The notes under the pieces: generated by a model
What the model was told of the DNA's origin: nothing
Databases searched by the model: none
What the model saw: the letters and a program-made list of their open reading frames with translations, nothing else
Shown: positions 42,139 through 54,298 of the stretch, piece by piece
Layout of the letters: each line of letters starts with the position of its first letter
How positions within the stretch are numbered: the stretch's first letter is position 1
Program-made: the position numbers and the translations under genes
Origin: Pratylenchus scribneri
Taxonomy: Eukaryota > Nematoda > Chromadorea > Rhabditida > Pratylenchidae
Length of the DNA stretch: 64,000 nucleotides
Direction: 5' to 3'
Assembly: GCA_030063045.1 (NCBI GenBank)
Contig: JAQSEB010000092.1
Span: forward strand, 1 to 64,000

Positions 42139-44356
42139 TCATCGGCCATCAAAATATTCACTCAATGGTTCGTCTTCATCAAATTCACACCAAGTTTCGG
42201 CCAATTGTTGATGTACAAAATGCATTGGATAAAGCATACAAAAGCCGCCGAAAAAGAGAAGACTGGCACACCATAAGAGGAAACGGCAAATTCCAAGACG
42301 CCAACAAAGGCCCAATTGTTGGCAAAAACTGCAAAGAAATAAAATGATTATTGAATAATTTTAAATACCGTATTTCTTATAATAGTTGCCCCGGGGCTAT
42401 TAAATATCAGAGACTCTCTAGAGGGAGCTACAAATAGAAAGGAAGGAAGTTTTTAATAGAAATGGGGCTACTAAAATAGAAGAAATACGATTTTTGGAAA
42501 AGCATTTGATTAAAAATTTGCTTAACTAACATTTTTCTTTTCCTATTTATTCCAATCTTGGTTAAACAATATTTACTAAATTTGTAAATAATTTCGGCAT
42601 ATTCTTGACTGAAAATTATATAAAAAATAAAAAATTACATGGAAAAAATTTATTTTTTATTAAATTTAGATAATTCATAGTTTTCAGAAAGCTTTAATTA
42701 TGACTAATATGTTCCATAAAGTTTTAATTCTGGACTATAAGCTTCCGGAAAATTAAAGGCTAATTTCTAATCGAAATTTATTAAAAATTCCCATAAATTC
42801 ACCTCCAAAGGACCAAAAGCCAGAAGAAGCCAACATCCAGAAGGAGAGTGACACTTTTGGTAGAAAATATTTAAATTAATTCAAATTAATTTTACTCACG
42901 TAAAAATCATCAACATATCCGGATTGTCGTAGACATTTTCCAATGGGGCGGCCAAATATCGAGGCAAAAAGGTTCGATGAATGTTGCCAACAAGAATGGC
43001 GAATGAAGTAATCAAACGGCAATATGTCAAGAGTAAATCCACTGCATCCGCAAAATTCTTTCGACTTAAATAGAAGGAATTATAAAAATTAATTTAATAT
43101 GAATTGAATTAGAAATAAATTAAAAATAATAAAAGAAACCAGAAATTTTTGTACATATATATTGAATTAAATTAAATATTAAAATTTAATTTTATTTATT
43201 TCCATCCAACCTTCGCTCAATTCTGGCCCTTTCCCTAAGTTGTGCCATTTCTCGCCTTCTTCGCTCCTTTCTTTCCTTTTTCTCCAATAATTTTTGTGCT
43301 TGTTCCTCTCTTTTAACATGCTTCTTTTCGGCTTCTTAAAATAATAAAAAAAAATTATTTAAAATATAAACAATTGGACGTTTAAGTCGAAAATTATGGC
43401 CAAATTTTCAATTATAATTTTAATAATTTTCCCCCTCAATTTCATTTTTAAATTAACCTTTTTCTCGTATTGCCCTCCTCTCCGATTCGGTTCGACCTGC
43501 CGAATTTCGATGCAAAAATGAGGGAATAATTCTGCGCCATTTTGATGGTTGCCTTTCTTCCCGTTCATTTGTGGCCCTCATTCTTTTCGGTTCAACAAAA
43601 TTGATTAAGCCTGTGAAAATATTAATCAAATTTATTTGTATTTTGAGAGTTTGGAATTTGAATTAATTTATTAAAGTAATTTTTCCACTTTAATTTCCAA
43701 CCTTCTCCTTCGGCATGTCCTTTTCCTGCTACTGATTTTGTCCGATCAATTCGAATATTCGGCATTGCTTGTTCATCAACCCGTTCATTATTTTTGCCCA
43801 ATTTTGGGTATATTCCCCTCTCATTTTCCTCATTTTCATCCTCACTTCCGGTCGTCGATTCGTCCATTCCAATTTCATTTTTTCCATCCAAACCACTTTG
43901 TTCTTTTCTTCGTTGTCGTCTTTCTTTTCTGATTGTTTCAACTCTTTTCAACTCCTTTTCGGCATTTGTTTCGCCCGTTTTATTCTTGTAAAGTAATTCA
44001 TAAATTTCCTTAAATTTGCTATTAAATTTAATTTAAATCAATCAAAAAACTTTGTAAGTTTTTTCGGAATGTTCCCTTCGTTTTGCTTTGATTATTCGGA
44101 TGAAAACGAGTAAATAATTTTCGGGTCTCAATGCTGGAAAACAGGCACAAAGGGCCAAATGTGCCCAAAACCAAAGAATGTCATAGGATTTCCACAATGT
44201 AAAATAAATACAATTTATGTAAATGGCACCAAACCTCAAAAGGAAATTATTGAAATTGTTGAATAATTTTGAATAAATAAACCAATTAAAATGGGCAATT
44301 GAGGCAAGCAAAAGTCGGAAACAAAACCAGAATTTGAAGCAAAACCAATTGCCCAT
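42139..44356 (-). CDS. Multi-pass membrane protein of unknown function, 423 aa
   Basis: Seven exons on the minus strand: 44356-44051, 43984-43702, 43610-43458, 43334-43211, 43064-42900, 42853-42803 and 42328-42139, all GT-AG and in frame. The N-terminal hundred residues hold hydrophobic segments (FWFCFRLLLASIAHF; YDILWFWAHLALCACF). A long charged middle follows (about 95-285): KERRQRRKEQ, then an acidic part (TTGSEDENEENERG), then helical REEQAQKLLEKKERKERRRR. The last third has three more hydrophobic segments (AVDLLLTYCRLITSFAILVG; TVTLLLDVGFFWLLVLW; ICRFLLWCASLLFFGGF) and an acidic tail (EFDEDEPLSEYFDGR). Topology would be membrane - cytosolic coiled loop - membrane. I do not recognise the family. 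The consistent phases make the model strong. Confidence 0.75.
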
Positions 44357-46685
44357 TTATTTATATATTTTGCGGATGAATTCAATTTTGTTTACATCTT
44401 AAAATTTTTAATTTTATTAGACTTGTTCAAAGAAAAAACATAAAAAAGAAATCAATTGAACCAAAGAAAGAATTAAAATGGCTGAAGATGACTAATAAAA
44501 TATTTTTCATTTATTTCTTCTTTTTGGCCTTTTTTAGACCTTTTAAATCGAAACACAAAAAAAAGAAACAAATGTTGAAAAATGAAAATGTTTAGTAGAT
44601 TTAGATTTTAAAACTTTTATCTAAAAAACAATTCATTTTATTTAATTCTCCAATTCAATTGTGGATTTAAATTAAATCCAAAATAATATATATTCAAATT
44701 AAAAATTTATGGAATATTTTTAACAAAAGAAGGAGAATTTTTCGCTCTATAAAAGTCTACAAAAATCATCAGAAATGGCTAAAATCGAAGGGAATTATGA
44801 GTTCCAATTCCAATTGCCCCAAGGAGAATCATGCAGAAATGATGACAAAGAGGAAAAAAGGAGCCCTCTTCTTTCCCTTCAATCAAAATCGAAGGAAGAC
44901 AAAATTTTCCCTTCTTCACCTGTCAAATGAGAAGAAGAGGGATTACGGTATTCCGACCACCTTACCCCCTCCCTTTGAATCTCTTTGCATAATTTAATCA
45001 TCCATAATTCCCTTCAATCCAAACCATTTTTGATGATTTTTGTATGGTTTTGTAGAGCGAAAAATTCTCTATCTTTTGATATAAATAATATCCCATGAAA
45101 TTTGAATATGAATATATATTATTGAATTATTGCGATTTAAAAAGACATTTTCAAATATTTTTCTACTGAATTTTTCTTAAGCCATAATATTCACAAATAA
45201 TTCAAATTAATAAATTTTCATTCAAAAAAATATTTTATATATTTAATTCGGTAAATTTGGCTGACCCGACAAAATAATTGAAAATCAAAATATATGCAGA
45301 AGTCCTTTATTTAAAATGTTATTTTATTACTGTATAAATTACGGTACTGAAGAAAATGGACAAATGCAAATATTGACATTTTTCTTGATTATATTTTAAT
45401 CATTAAATTTATTCCAAAAATGATAAGCATCAATCATTACAAATAAACAAAATTCCAAATATAATAAAAAGGCATGTGATGCCAATAAATTCGAGGGGAA
45501 AGAATAACAATATTAAATAGAAACTTTCCATTTTCATCAATTTCTTCCATTTTATTGCTTTTTCATTGCATTTTTCTGATAAAATAGTAATTGTGAAGGA
45601 GGACATCCACCCAAAATTGGAAGTTGATTTGATATTAATGCTGAAGAAAGGCCAAAATGGAAGGCGATGGATGGAATGTTTTTTGGAGGAAGTTTTACGG
45701 CCAAATGTTTGCCAGAGGATGCGGATGTGTTGTGCCCTCCTCCTCTCCACCCAAAATGCCATTCTCCCCAAATACACCCTTAAATAAATAAATAAATAAA
45801 TGGCCGGTTTATTATTATTATTCCCCACAAATTTTCATATATTTGCCAAGAATATTCCGGATGGATGGCACATTCCCCCCCCCCCCCCCCCCCTAAACTT
45901 CTCACAATAATCTCATCCAGCCGGACTGCAATAATATTCCAAGAAATTGTAATTAAAGTTGGGCACAAAATCATAAGGCGGCGAGGAGGAGCAAAAGGAT
46001 GGCCGGCACTTCCTCCCTCACAATTTTATTTTTTTTGCCAGAATTTTCACAATTCCCAGTATATATTGTCCCTCAAACATATTTTGGCCGGAGTACACGC
46101 GGAACATGAATTCCATTTTTTGATTAATATTTTTATATGTTGGTCTCGCCAAACTTCATTTTTTATTTATTTTTTGCATCATTTAAAATTCCATTCTTCC
46201 GCCTTTTTTCGGTCTTTTGTCTTTTTCGGGTGTCTATTTTTGGCCCAACTTATTCGTGGCCTAAATATTGGCACATTTTTGGTGAGAAACGTGTCCAATG
46301 GAGTTTGACCAAAATGGACACACACTTTTTAATGCGATGATGGTCCCTTCATCCAAAATTGACTAATTGTGCCTAAAAGCATTAGTTTTGGCATCAAAAT
46401 ATCCATAATTCCACTCTAATTTACCGGAAATAACGCAGATAAACCCACCCATATTCCTTCCAGCTGGATTTTATGCCCCCACAAAGTTTGTGCTCATAAA
46501 TTCCCTCGAGAAATGTGAATTGATTCGAAATTAAAATATTAAATTAGTCAAAGGGCCACAATTTTGGGACGGCCACACCCACCCAGGGGAATCAAACTTC
46601 ATTCCATTTAAAATAGTCGATTATTTTTTTAAAATTTTTGACCAATTCATTAAAGTTAGGGGACCTTTCAACACTCCGGGCTGTC
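44357..46685. other. Gene-poor region with a 19-C run
   Basis: AT-rich with a run of 19 C at 45875-45893. A minus-strand frame of 132 codons (45828-45430) ends in a hydrophobic stretch but has no other support, and the plus strand also has an open frame there. Confidence 0.4.
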
Positions 46686-46800
46686 TTTTGGCCATAGCTC
46701 AACGAGGCAATAACCAATTTGGAAAGGTATTCTATCATTTTAAAGCTCTGGAAATCCACAAAAAAGTGGCATTAAAATTATGTCGATTGATTGCTTCCTC
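46686..46800. repeat. Left arm of the palindromic MITE
   Basis: TTTTGGCCATAGCTCAACGA, GGCAATAACCAATTTGG, AAAAAAGTGGCATT. The right arm is not clear. Confidence 0.6.
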
Positions 46801-48087
46801 GAAAAGTTTTGGCCAAAAGATTTGGGCAAGTTATTAAATTTTCTTGATTGAATGGCTTTTCCTGGAGGTTTCCCCCATTTTTCAACTATCCTCTGAAAAT
46901 TGTCAATTTCAAAGATTGAAAAGAAAAATGATAGTCAATTTCCTGACAGGTGAGAGGATGGCTCATTTTTTGTTGGTCTATGCCAAAATGTTGGCCCATT
47001 TTTAATGGTCAAACATTTGGTCGACTTTTTGGATTCATTCATTGCCTTTTTGGCCGTCGAAATCCAATCCTCTCCGAACATCGAAGAGGCCACCACAAAT
47101 CCAACTCCCTTAATCCACTTTTAATTTTATTCCATAATTCCCTCCTCCAATTTTGTCCAACAATTTTGCCCCCAATATTCCTTCCATCCCCCATATTTCC
47201 CCCTCTCATTTTTATGACTTCTTTTAATTAAAGGAGAAGCCAGAAAACCGTCCAATCCACTCATTTTTTTTTCGACTGCAAAACATTTTTTCAGGGAATT
47301 CCAAGAATCGACCCCAAATGCGCTTTTCCTGCCTCCAATTTAATTCACACCAAGAAAAAAACTTTTCTTTTTTTTTTGTCCGCGCACAAATTAGTTTTTT
47401 GCATTAATTAAGAGAATGCCAGTCGGCCACTAATTCCATTTCTCCCCTATTCCACTCTTTTATTTGTTTTGTTGCGCACTTTTGTTGTTGCCTTTTTCGG
47501 GGAAAAGTACATTTTCGTACGGAATTTGCCACTTTTTATTCCAATTTTTGAGACCAAAAGAACAAAGGATATTATTTTTCGAAAAAATAATGAATTTGGA
47601 GAAAACTTTTTTTTTGAAAAAAACATTTTTAAGTACATATAATTTGGCAAAATCAGGATTATTCAGAGCTGGTCCTAATCTTATTCTAACCTTAAACCAA
47701 AGCCTATGCCCCGAAATTTTGTTATGGCCAAGTTATTTGGCCTTAAAAAATTATTTTTCTAATTTTTCGGCAATATCCTAAAAATTGTGGAATTTTAGCT
47801 GATTAATCAAAAATTTGCAATAAAATAAACTCCAAAAATGTAGCACAGAATGCTTTATTCCCCCTTTACCCCCACTGCCCAGTCATGAGTTTTCTTTTTG
47901 TGGCCTTTAGGCTCATCGCCAACTTTCCTACCTCCGCTTCTTCCATTTTCACTAAAATTATCTTCTTTTTATCAGCCGCTCTTCCTTCTCCATTTTTTCC
48001 CATTTTAGGCCATTCAATTCCCTCATCAAACTAAAATTTCCACAGTTCAACCAAATTTTTGATCAAATAAATTATTTTACTTCTCAA
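46801..48087. other. Upstream region of the GPCR gene
   Basis: No gene seen. Pyrimidine-rich on the plus strand from 47090 to 47220 and from 47900 to 48010. Should contain the receptor promoter. Confidence 0.4.
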
Positions 48088-51000
48088 ATGGATGAAGAAT
48101 TTGGCACCAATTTTGGCGGAGGAATTGTTGAGGATGAAGGCGATGAAAATTGTGAAACACTTTTGGATAGACCCTCCGTCCGCGTTCCATTCATTGCCGC
48201 CTATATCACCGTTTTCCTAATTTGCTTACTTGGTCAGCATTTGTAACCTAATTTCATATAGTAGTGGAAAATTGAACATTTGCATCAATTTTTGGCACAT
48301 AATTCAACGAGGCAATAACCAATATTGGAAGGAAATATACCTTTGGAAAGCTCCTAAACTCCTCTAAAAAGTGGCTATAAAGTAATTGAAATTCAACTTT
48401 TTATAATAGTTATATGTCTTTGAATTGAATTTAATTAACTGGATATTTCTAAGTAAGAAAAGAAGATTATTTTAAAAATTGTTAAAGTTTTCAAACAATT
48501 CGGAAATGCTACTTTTTAGAAGCCATAAGGCTTTCAAATGGCATTTCCTTTCATTAAAATGATTGCATTTAATTAGATATGCCAATCCTAAGTATCTCTC
48601 ATCAATCATCCTCTTTACCCTAGCCTTTTCTTTCCAATTAATTTGCCTTTTTTCATAGGTAATTTGTTCACAATTTTGGTAATTTGTGCCCACCGTTCAA
48701 TGCGAACGGCCACCAACTTTTTCCTGGCCAATTTGGCCCTTGCCGATTTGCTTGTTGCCATTTTTTGTATTCTCCAAAATATGATCCATTTATTGGGCAG
48801 ATTCAGTGGGCATTGGCCTTTTGGTTGGTTTTTTGTACCACTTTTTTCCAAAATTCCTCCCCTTCAGGGGAAATGCTCTGTAAATTGTATGCCTTCGTCC
48901 TCCACCTCGTTCCCTGCACTGGAATTGGCATTTTGGTGTGTGTTTCCGTCGAAAAATATATTGCCGTTTTGCATCCCCTTTTGGCCCTAAAATTGCTCAC
49001 TCCTCGTTTTCGTTTTTTGATGATGGCCGCCATTTGGGCCATTTCCCTCCTATGCAGTTTGCCATATTGGACCACAAGCCATTATCAACAATATTCCAAT
49101 ATGGCCGTTTGTTCACGAGCTTACAAAATGTAAGTTAGTAGGAGAAAATTCTGGTTTCAAAAATGGCGATAGGGAGTATCTGCTATTTTAGTTCCTATTG
49201 AGTTATTTTTGTGTATATCTCAATGAGGCATCGGCCAACCTGGAGAAGGCTAGACTATTGGAAAGTCTAAAGTGTCCACTACAATTTTCGAATTTTAAGA
49301 ATTCTAAAAATTGAAAAAAAATATAACTTTAATAATTCCAATTCCAATCAATTCCAAATTTATTTCTGATAATTTTTTGTCTGTGTTCATTTCCAAAAAT
49401 GGAAAATGGGTCAAAGGCTGAAATCAAAAAAGGGGATTGGCTAGTCTATTTGGGTTACATTCATTTAGGTTACGGTATTTTTGGATGAATTCTGCTGACA
49501 ACAATGAAAATAGACAAATAAACAATTGGAAAAAATCATTCATCAGTATGACCCCAAATTTACTGATTATGAATGAGGCAATATTTGCAATTTATTTTCT
49601 CTTCTGGGCTTATCATTTTTCTATCCTTGGCAATTTTATATTATAAGAATTAGGAACGGTCATAATTTTGAAGGGAACGGACATAAATAATTCATTGGAA
49701 TCGAAAGATCAAAAAAATGAGACTGAAATAAATTTTAATGGAAAATGACAAAGCAACAGACCGTTTAAATATCTATAGAGTTTCTTTTGGCCATTTAACA
49801 AGACCATTCGAAAGCTATTATAAAGGTGTTATAAAATAAAAAGGGACTTTTGTAATAATTTTCGAAAATTAAAAATTTTTAAAATGTAGTTTTTCCTCCA
49901 CAAATTCGAGTTTATTGCACTTAAGAATATATAATTTTTTAAACTTTAATTTATAAAATGTAAAAATATTAACTTGTAGAGGGCACTTTGGACTTATTAA
50001 TGGTATTTCGCCTTCTCATCAGATTTGTTATTGCCAATTTGAGTTATTAACAAAAGAAAAACCCAAGTTCTAAATCATCCCAAAAGAAATAAATTCGTTG
50101 GTATTTATTTGTATTTCAATTTAAACACAGAAATGATTGGATGAGCACACGGAATATGATCACAATTTCCTTCATAATTTGGTATTGCATCCCATTGTGC
50201 ACAATTGCATTCCTCTACACCAGAGTGGGACTTGTCCTTTGGCACAGTGCCCCATTCAAAAAATTGACCCAACCGGCGTTGAGGACGAATAGTAATGAAA
50301 CATCGATGGCAATGTTCAGTGGCGGAGGAGGCGGTGGCCAAAATGAAAATAATTCGGAACAGCAGCCGCAACAGAAAAAGCGAAGTTTGGTTGCGTTGGG
50401 CTATCGGATGAGTGCATCGGCCGCAGCCGCAAATGAGGCAATGAGTGAATTGGCCAAATTTGCCGGATTGAGGAATTCAAAACGTTCAAATTCGCAACCA
50501 ACTCCGCCAACTGCAAATTTACTTCCCCAAATTCGGGTGAATCGGACGGAAACGGTGGTGAGCAGTGAAAGTGGCGGAGATGGAAGTCAAATTGATGAGG
50601 AGGAGGAAGAAGAGGAAATGGACGAAAGAATCAAGGAGAAAATGATGAAATTGAGGAAGACATCCGAACAAAATGGTGGTGGAGGAACAATGTTGGCACA
50701 ACAAAAGAATTCATTGCCAAATTCAGCCGGAGGGGGTTCAGCCGTGGTTGTCAGTACGGTGGAATCAAGGAAAAAGGTGTGTTCAAAATTAAAAATGGAA
50801 TGGATATTCGAAATGGATACGCCCAAGTTGACATCGGCAATTTTTGGAAGCAAAAATTGATAAACTCATCAAAGACTGAACAGACTATTTGGCTATCTAA
50901 TTTTTATTAATTCTATATATAAAATGGTTCAGAATGATGAAGTTATGCCAAAAAAACCATTTAAATGTATTTACTATGGATAGACAAAATTTTCAATGGT

Positions 51001-53270
51001 TTTTTGGCAAAATTCATTAATTCTAACTAATTTAAATAAAATTTATTTCATTGAATAGCCAATACCAATAGCCATCATTAATGCTTCTTGAAGAGTTTTT
51101 AAGCGACGATAAATTAGGTTGCTTGTTTCTAATACGGTCACTTCCACAGATAATTCGCCTTCTGATTGCCATCGTTTGCTCATTTGCCATTCTCACCCTT
51201 CCACATCATGTTCGCCTCCTCCGTTCGGTTCAATCTTCCAATATTTTTATGCCATTTTCATGACATTTAATTCAAGGTTTGGTCCAATGAGCATATGATT
51301 TTGTGTGGCCCAGAGGAATTGGTCCAGCCAATCACCTATTTACTCCTTTTCATCTCCAATAGTTGTAATCCATTTCTTTATGCCTTCATGTCACAACGTT
51401 TTCGTTCCGCCATTCGTGACATTTTCAAGTGCAGGTTCGGCCTTTTTTTTTTGGTCGAAATAGAGGAGGATTACGATTAAGTAGTACCGATTAGGCCTCT
51501 GGACAGTTCTTTTGGCCATATCTCAATAAGGAAACAACCAATTCGAGAAGGCGATATACCATTCGAAAGCCCTAAAACTCCCTTATAAAGTGGCTAAAAA
51601 TTTTATTAAAAATATATACAATTTGTAAAATAATCATTCACTCAAATAAATGTAACTCTTTTTAAAATTAAAATTAATAAAATTTAAAAAAGCCAATTTA
51701 TAAGTAGAGAACATTTTGGGCTTTCAAACGGTAGATCGCCTTCCAAAATTAGTTGCCTCATTGAGCTATGAGCCAAAAGCTAACATAGGTTCTTATTAAA
51801 CTCCACCCAATTTTTTTTTCTGGGTCCTAACTCCTAATTTATTAAAAATCGCAATTCCCTTAATAAGCAGAAGAGGCCGACTTCGCCGAAAGTCCACCCG
51901 AACGAGGACTCAAAATTCGGTAATCCAAATTCAACTTCTATAGTAATCATGAATCTTTAATAGGATGTTGTTGGTTGTGCCCTCAGTTCAGGCGGTGAAG
52001 GCCTTTCACGATGTTCATCGTTGAATAGGCTGAATGGAGTGAAATGCCAGCAAAATGGCCAAAATAGTAATGGATTGCATTCGGTTGGAGGAAGTGAACG
52101 AAATTTGTTGGCAATTAAACAAAAGGAAACGATGGAAAATGGAAATCATTTGAAGGCAACTTTGGGGGATTTTAAATATAGGAAGGAGCCAAACCCTATG
52201 GCCATATATAATAATTCCACAAGGATTGAACCAATTTTAATGATTTTGATATCAAATTAAAGAGCATGCTTTTGGCTATTTAATAATATTTACTCTTGTT
52301 AAAATTAGTTCCAGCAGAAGTGATGAGTTATGCACAAAAAACAATTATCTGCTATGGATGGATTGATGAAATTTTAATGAATTCTTAATCTATTAAAATT
52401 TATAAAATAAGACAGCAAACAGTCTGCTCTTTAAAAATTATAAATATTAGAGAAAAAAAGACAAATATCATAATTTTCCGGAATGAAACACATAAATAAG
52501 CTTTCCGGAAAGTAACACAAAAAAATCAGAATTCTTTCCGGAAAACACAAAAAATCAGAATTCATTCCGGAAAACACAAAAAATCAGAATCTTTCCGGAA
52601 AACACAAAAAATCAGAATTCTTTCCGGAAAACATAAAAATCAGAATCTTTCCGGAAAACACAAAAAATCAGAATTCTTTACGGAAAACACAAAAATCAGA
52701 ATTCTTTCCGGAAAACACAAAAAATCAGAATCTTTCCGGAAAACACAAAAAATCAGAATTCTTTCCGGAAAACACAAAAAATCAGAATTCTTTCCGGAAA
52801 AAACAAAAAATCAGAATCTTTCCGGAAAACACAAAAAATCAGAATTCTTTCCGGAAAACACAAAAAATCAGAATCTTTCCGGAAAACACAAAAAATCAGA
52901 ATTCTTTTCGGAAAACACAAAAAATCAGAATCTTTCCGGAAAACTCAAAAAATCAGAATCTTTTCGGAAAATACAAAAAATCAGAATTCTTTCCGGAAAA
53001 CACAAAAATCAGAATTAATTTGATTACAAAATTATCATAAAGGTTCCTTTCTTGAAAAATTATTAAAGGCGATAGATTGGGACTATCTATAAATTATTTT
53101 ACTCCCAATGTTTTGGATCACAGGTGAATTCGCCGGCATTTGTTGGGAAAGATGATCGAAATGGAAGCAGTGGTGGCAGCTCATCAACGGCATTTTCCGT
53201 TGTTTACGCCACACAAAGGTCAAATGGACAAGTCCAACAAATGGCCGTGGTCTACAGAAAATGTGCTTAA
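48088..53270 (+). CDS. Class A peptide-type G protein-coupled receptor, about 602 aa
   Basis: Exons 48088-48232, 48659-48823, 48868-49129, 50131-50776, 51150-51227, 51277-51434, 51876-51919, 51992-52155, 53124-53270. Seen: TM1 [12 protein letters not shown]2 [17 protein letters not shown], Cys at the TM3 start (MLCKLYAF), EKY in place of DRY ([11 protein letters not shown]), TM4 [14 protein letters not shown]5 with the conserved Pro ([11 protein letters not shown]), TM6 FAILTLPHH, and TM7 [15 protein letters not shown]. This is a rhodopsin-family receptor of the TRH/trissin/neuropeptide kind; the ligand cannot be told. Loop 3 is about 170 residues with poly-Gly, poly-Gln, poly-Ala and poly-Glu runs. 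Introns 1, 3 and 6 hold MITEs and the last holds a minisatellite. The last four exons (tail) are less sure; joining exon 8 to 9 needs a GC donor (AAG|GCAACT). Confidence 0.85.
48288..48580. repeat. Palindromic MITE copy in GPCR intron 1
   Basis: Left arm AATTCAACGAGGCAATAACC ... CTCCTCTAAAAAGTGGC; right arm CTACTTTTTAGAAGCC ... GGCTTTCAAATGGCATTTCC. Confidence 0.75.
49203..49310. repeat. Palindromic MITE, left arm, in GPCR intron 3
   Basis: TGTATATCTCAATGAGGCAT ... GGAGAAGGCTAGACTATTGG ... AAAGTGTCCACTAC. The right arm is not apparent before the second copy. Confidence 0.5.
49785..50060. repeat. Palindromic MITE copy in GPCR intron 3
   Basis: Left arm shortened (TTTTGGCCATTTAACA, GACCATTCGAAAGC); right arm TTGTAGAGGGCACTTTGGAC ... 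GGTATTTCGCCTTCTC ... TTGAGTTATTAACAAAAG. Confidence 0.65.
51508..51785. repeat. Palindromic MITE copy in GPCR intron 6
   Basis: Left arm CTTTTGGCCATATCTCAATA, GGCGATATACCATTCGAAAG, TATAAAGTGGC. Right arm GGGCTTTCAAACGGTAGATC, GCCTTCCAAAATTAG, CTCATTGAGCTATGAGCCAA. Confidence 0.85.
52475..53015 (+). repeat. Minisatellite in the GPCR tail intron, unit TTTCCGGAAAACACAAAAAA
   Basis: About 20 units of 25-28 bp: TTTCCGGAAAACACAAAAAA then TCAGAAT(TC). Each unit carries the palindrome TTTCCGGAAA. Length variants differ by TC and by A-run length. Confidence 0.95.
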
Positions 53271-53603
53271 AAAATGGAGGATGCGGGTATTACCGAATTA
53301 GGCCACAATGAATATTTATTAAAAGAAACACTTCAACCTCAATTCCTCTCAATTTGGATCTCATTGCAAATTGCAATTTCATATCTTCATTTTTTATGTG
53401 TGAAATTTGTAAATAAAATAATAATTAAATAAACAATTTTATGTCAATTCGATCGGAATTAAATTAATTGAAATTTGGACTGAAATTCGACTAAAGTGGA
53501 AAGCGGGAATTGAAGATCACACAAAATGAGATAAAATTAAATAAAATGGAAAAGTGGAAATTTAGTCAAAATTGTGCATCCTCATTCAATATATATCAAT
53601 CCA
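53271..53603. other. Convergent 3' spacer between the GPCR and GPx genes
   Basis: Contains AATAAA-like signals near 53410-53430 for the plus-strand gene. No gene seen. Confidence 0.4.
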
Positions 53604-54298
53604 CTATTGGGCCAACAATTTCTCGATGTCGCCTTCAATCTTCTTCGGCTCGGTTGTTGGCGAATAACTAAAATAATTTATATTTTTTGTTATCATTTTT
53701 GCCCATTTTAATACTCACCGTTCATAGGGTTTCCCATTTTTGTCGACCAAAAATTTGGAGAAATTCCATTTGATTGCGTCCATAATGAAACCGCCCTTTT
53801 CCTTCTTCAAATATTGGTAAATTGGATGTGCGTCTGCCAAATTATTAAATTAATTAAAACAAATTCATTAATTTTTTACCATTGCCATTAACGTTCACTT
53901 TCGCATAGAGATCGGGCTCGAAATGGTATTTTTGGTTGACAAAATTCTAAAATATTTCTAATTAAAATTTAACAAAAATTTAAAAAAACCTTAATGTCAA
54001 TTTCGCATCCGGGTTCTTGGCCATTAAATTGATTGCAAGGGAATGCCGCAATTTCCAGTCCTTTTGTCTTGTATTTGTCCAAAACCTCCTTCAATTGCTT
54101 GTAATTGTTGTCCGTCAATCCGCATTGGGAGGCCACATTCACAACCAATAAAACTTTTCCCCTAAAAATTAATATTTTAATAAATATTTATAAAAAAGTC
54201 GATTACTTGTATTTCTCGAAAGAAACATCCTTGCCATCAATATCCTTGGCCGTGAATTCGTAAATTGATTTAGCCTCCTTTGGGTCGGGTGAAGTCAT
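53604..54298 (-). CDS. gpx: Glutathione peroxidase, Cys type, 169 aa
   Basis: Exons on the minus strand: 54298-54207, 54161-53990, 53946-53880, 53833-53719, 53667-53604. The enzyme reduces peroxides, including lipid hydroperoxides, using glutathione or thioredoxin. Seen: [15 protein letters not shown] with Cys44 at the peroxidatic site (TGC, not a selenocysteine TGA), [12 protein letters not shown] with Gln79, and [10 protein letters not shown] with Trp133/Asn134, completing the catalytic tetrad. At about 169 residues without the subunit-interface loop, it is the short monomeric PHGPx-like form. There is no signal peptide, so it is probably cytosolic. FNGQEP replaces the commoner FG.QEP. Family call very secure. 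Confidence 0.94.
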
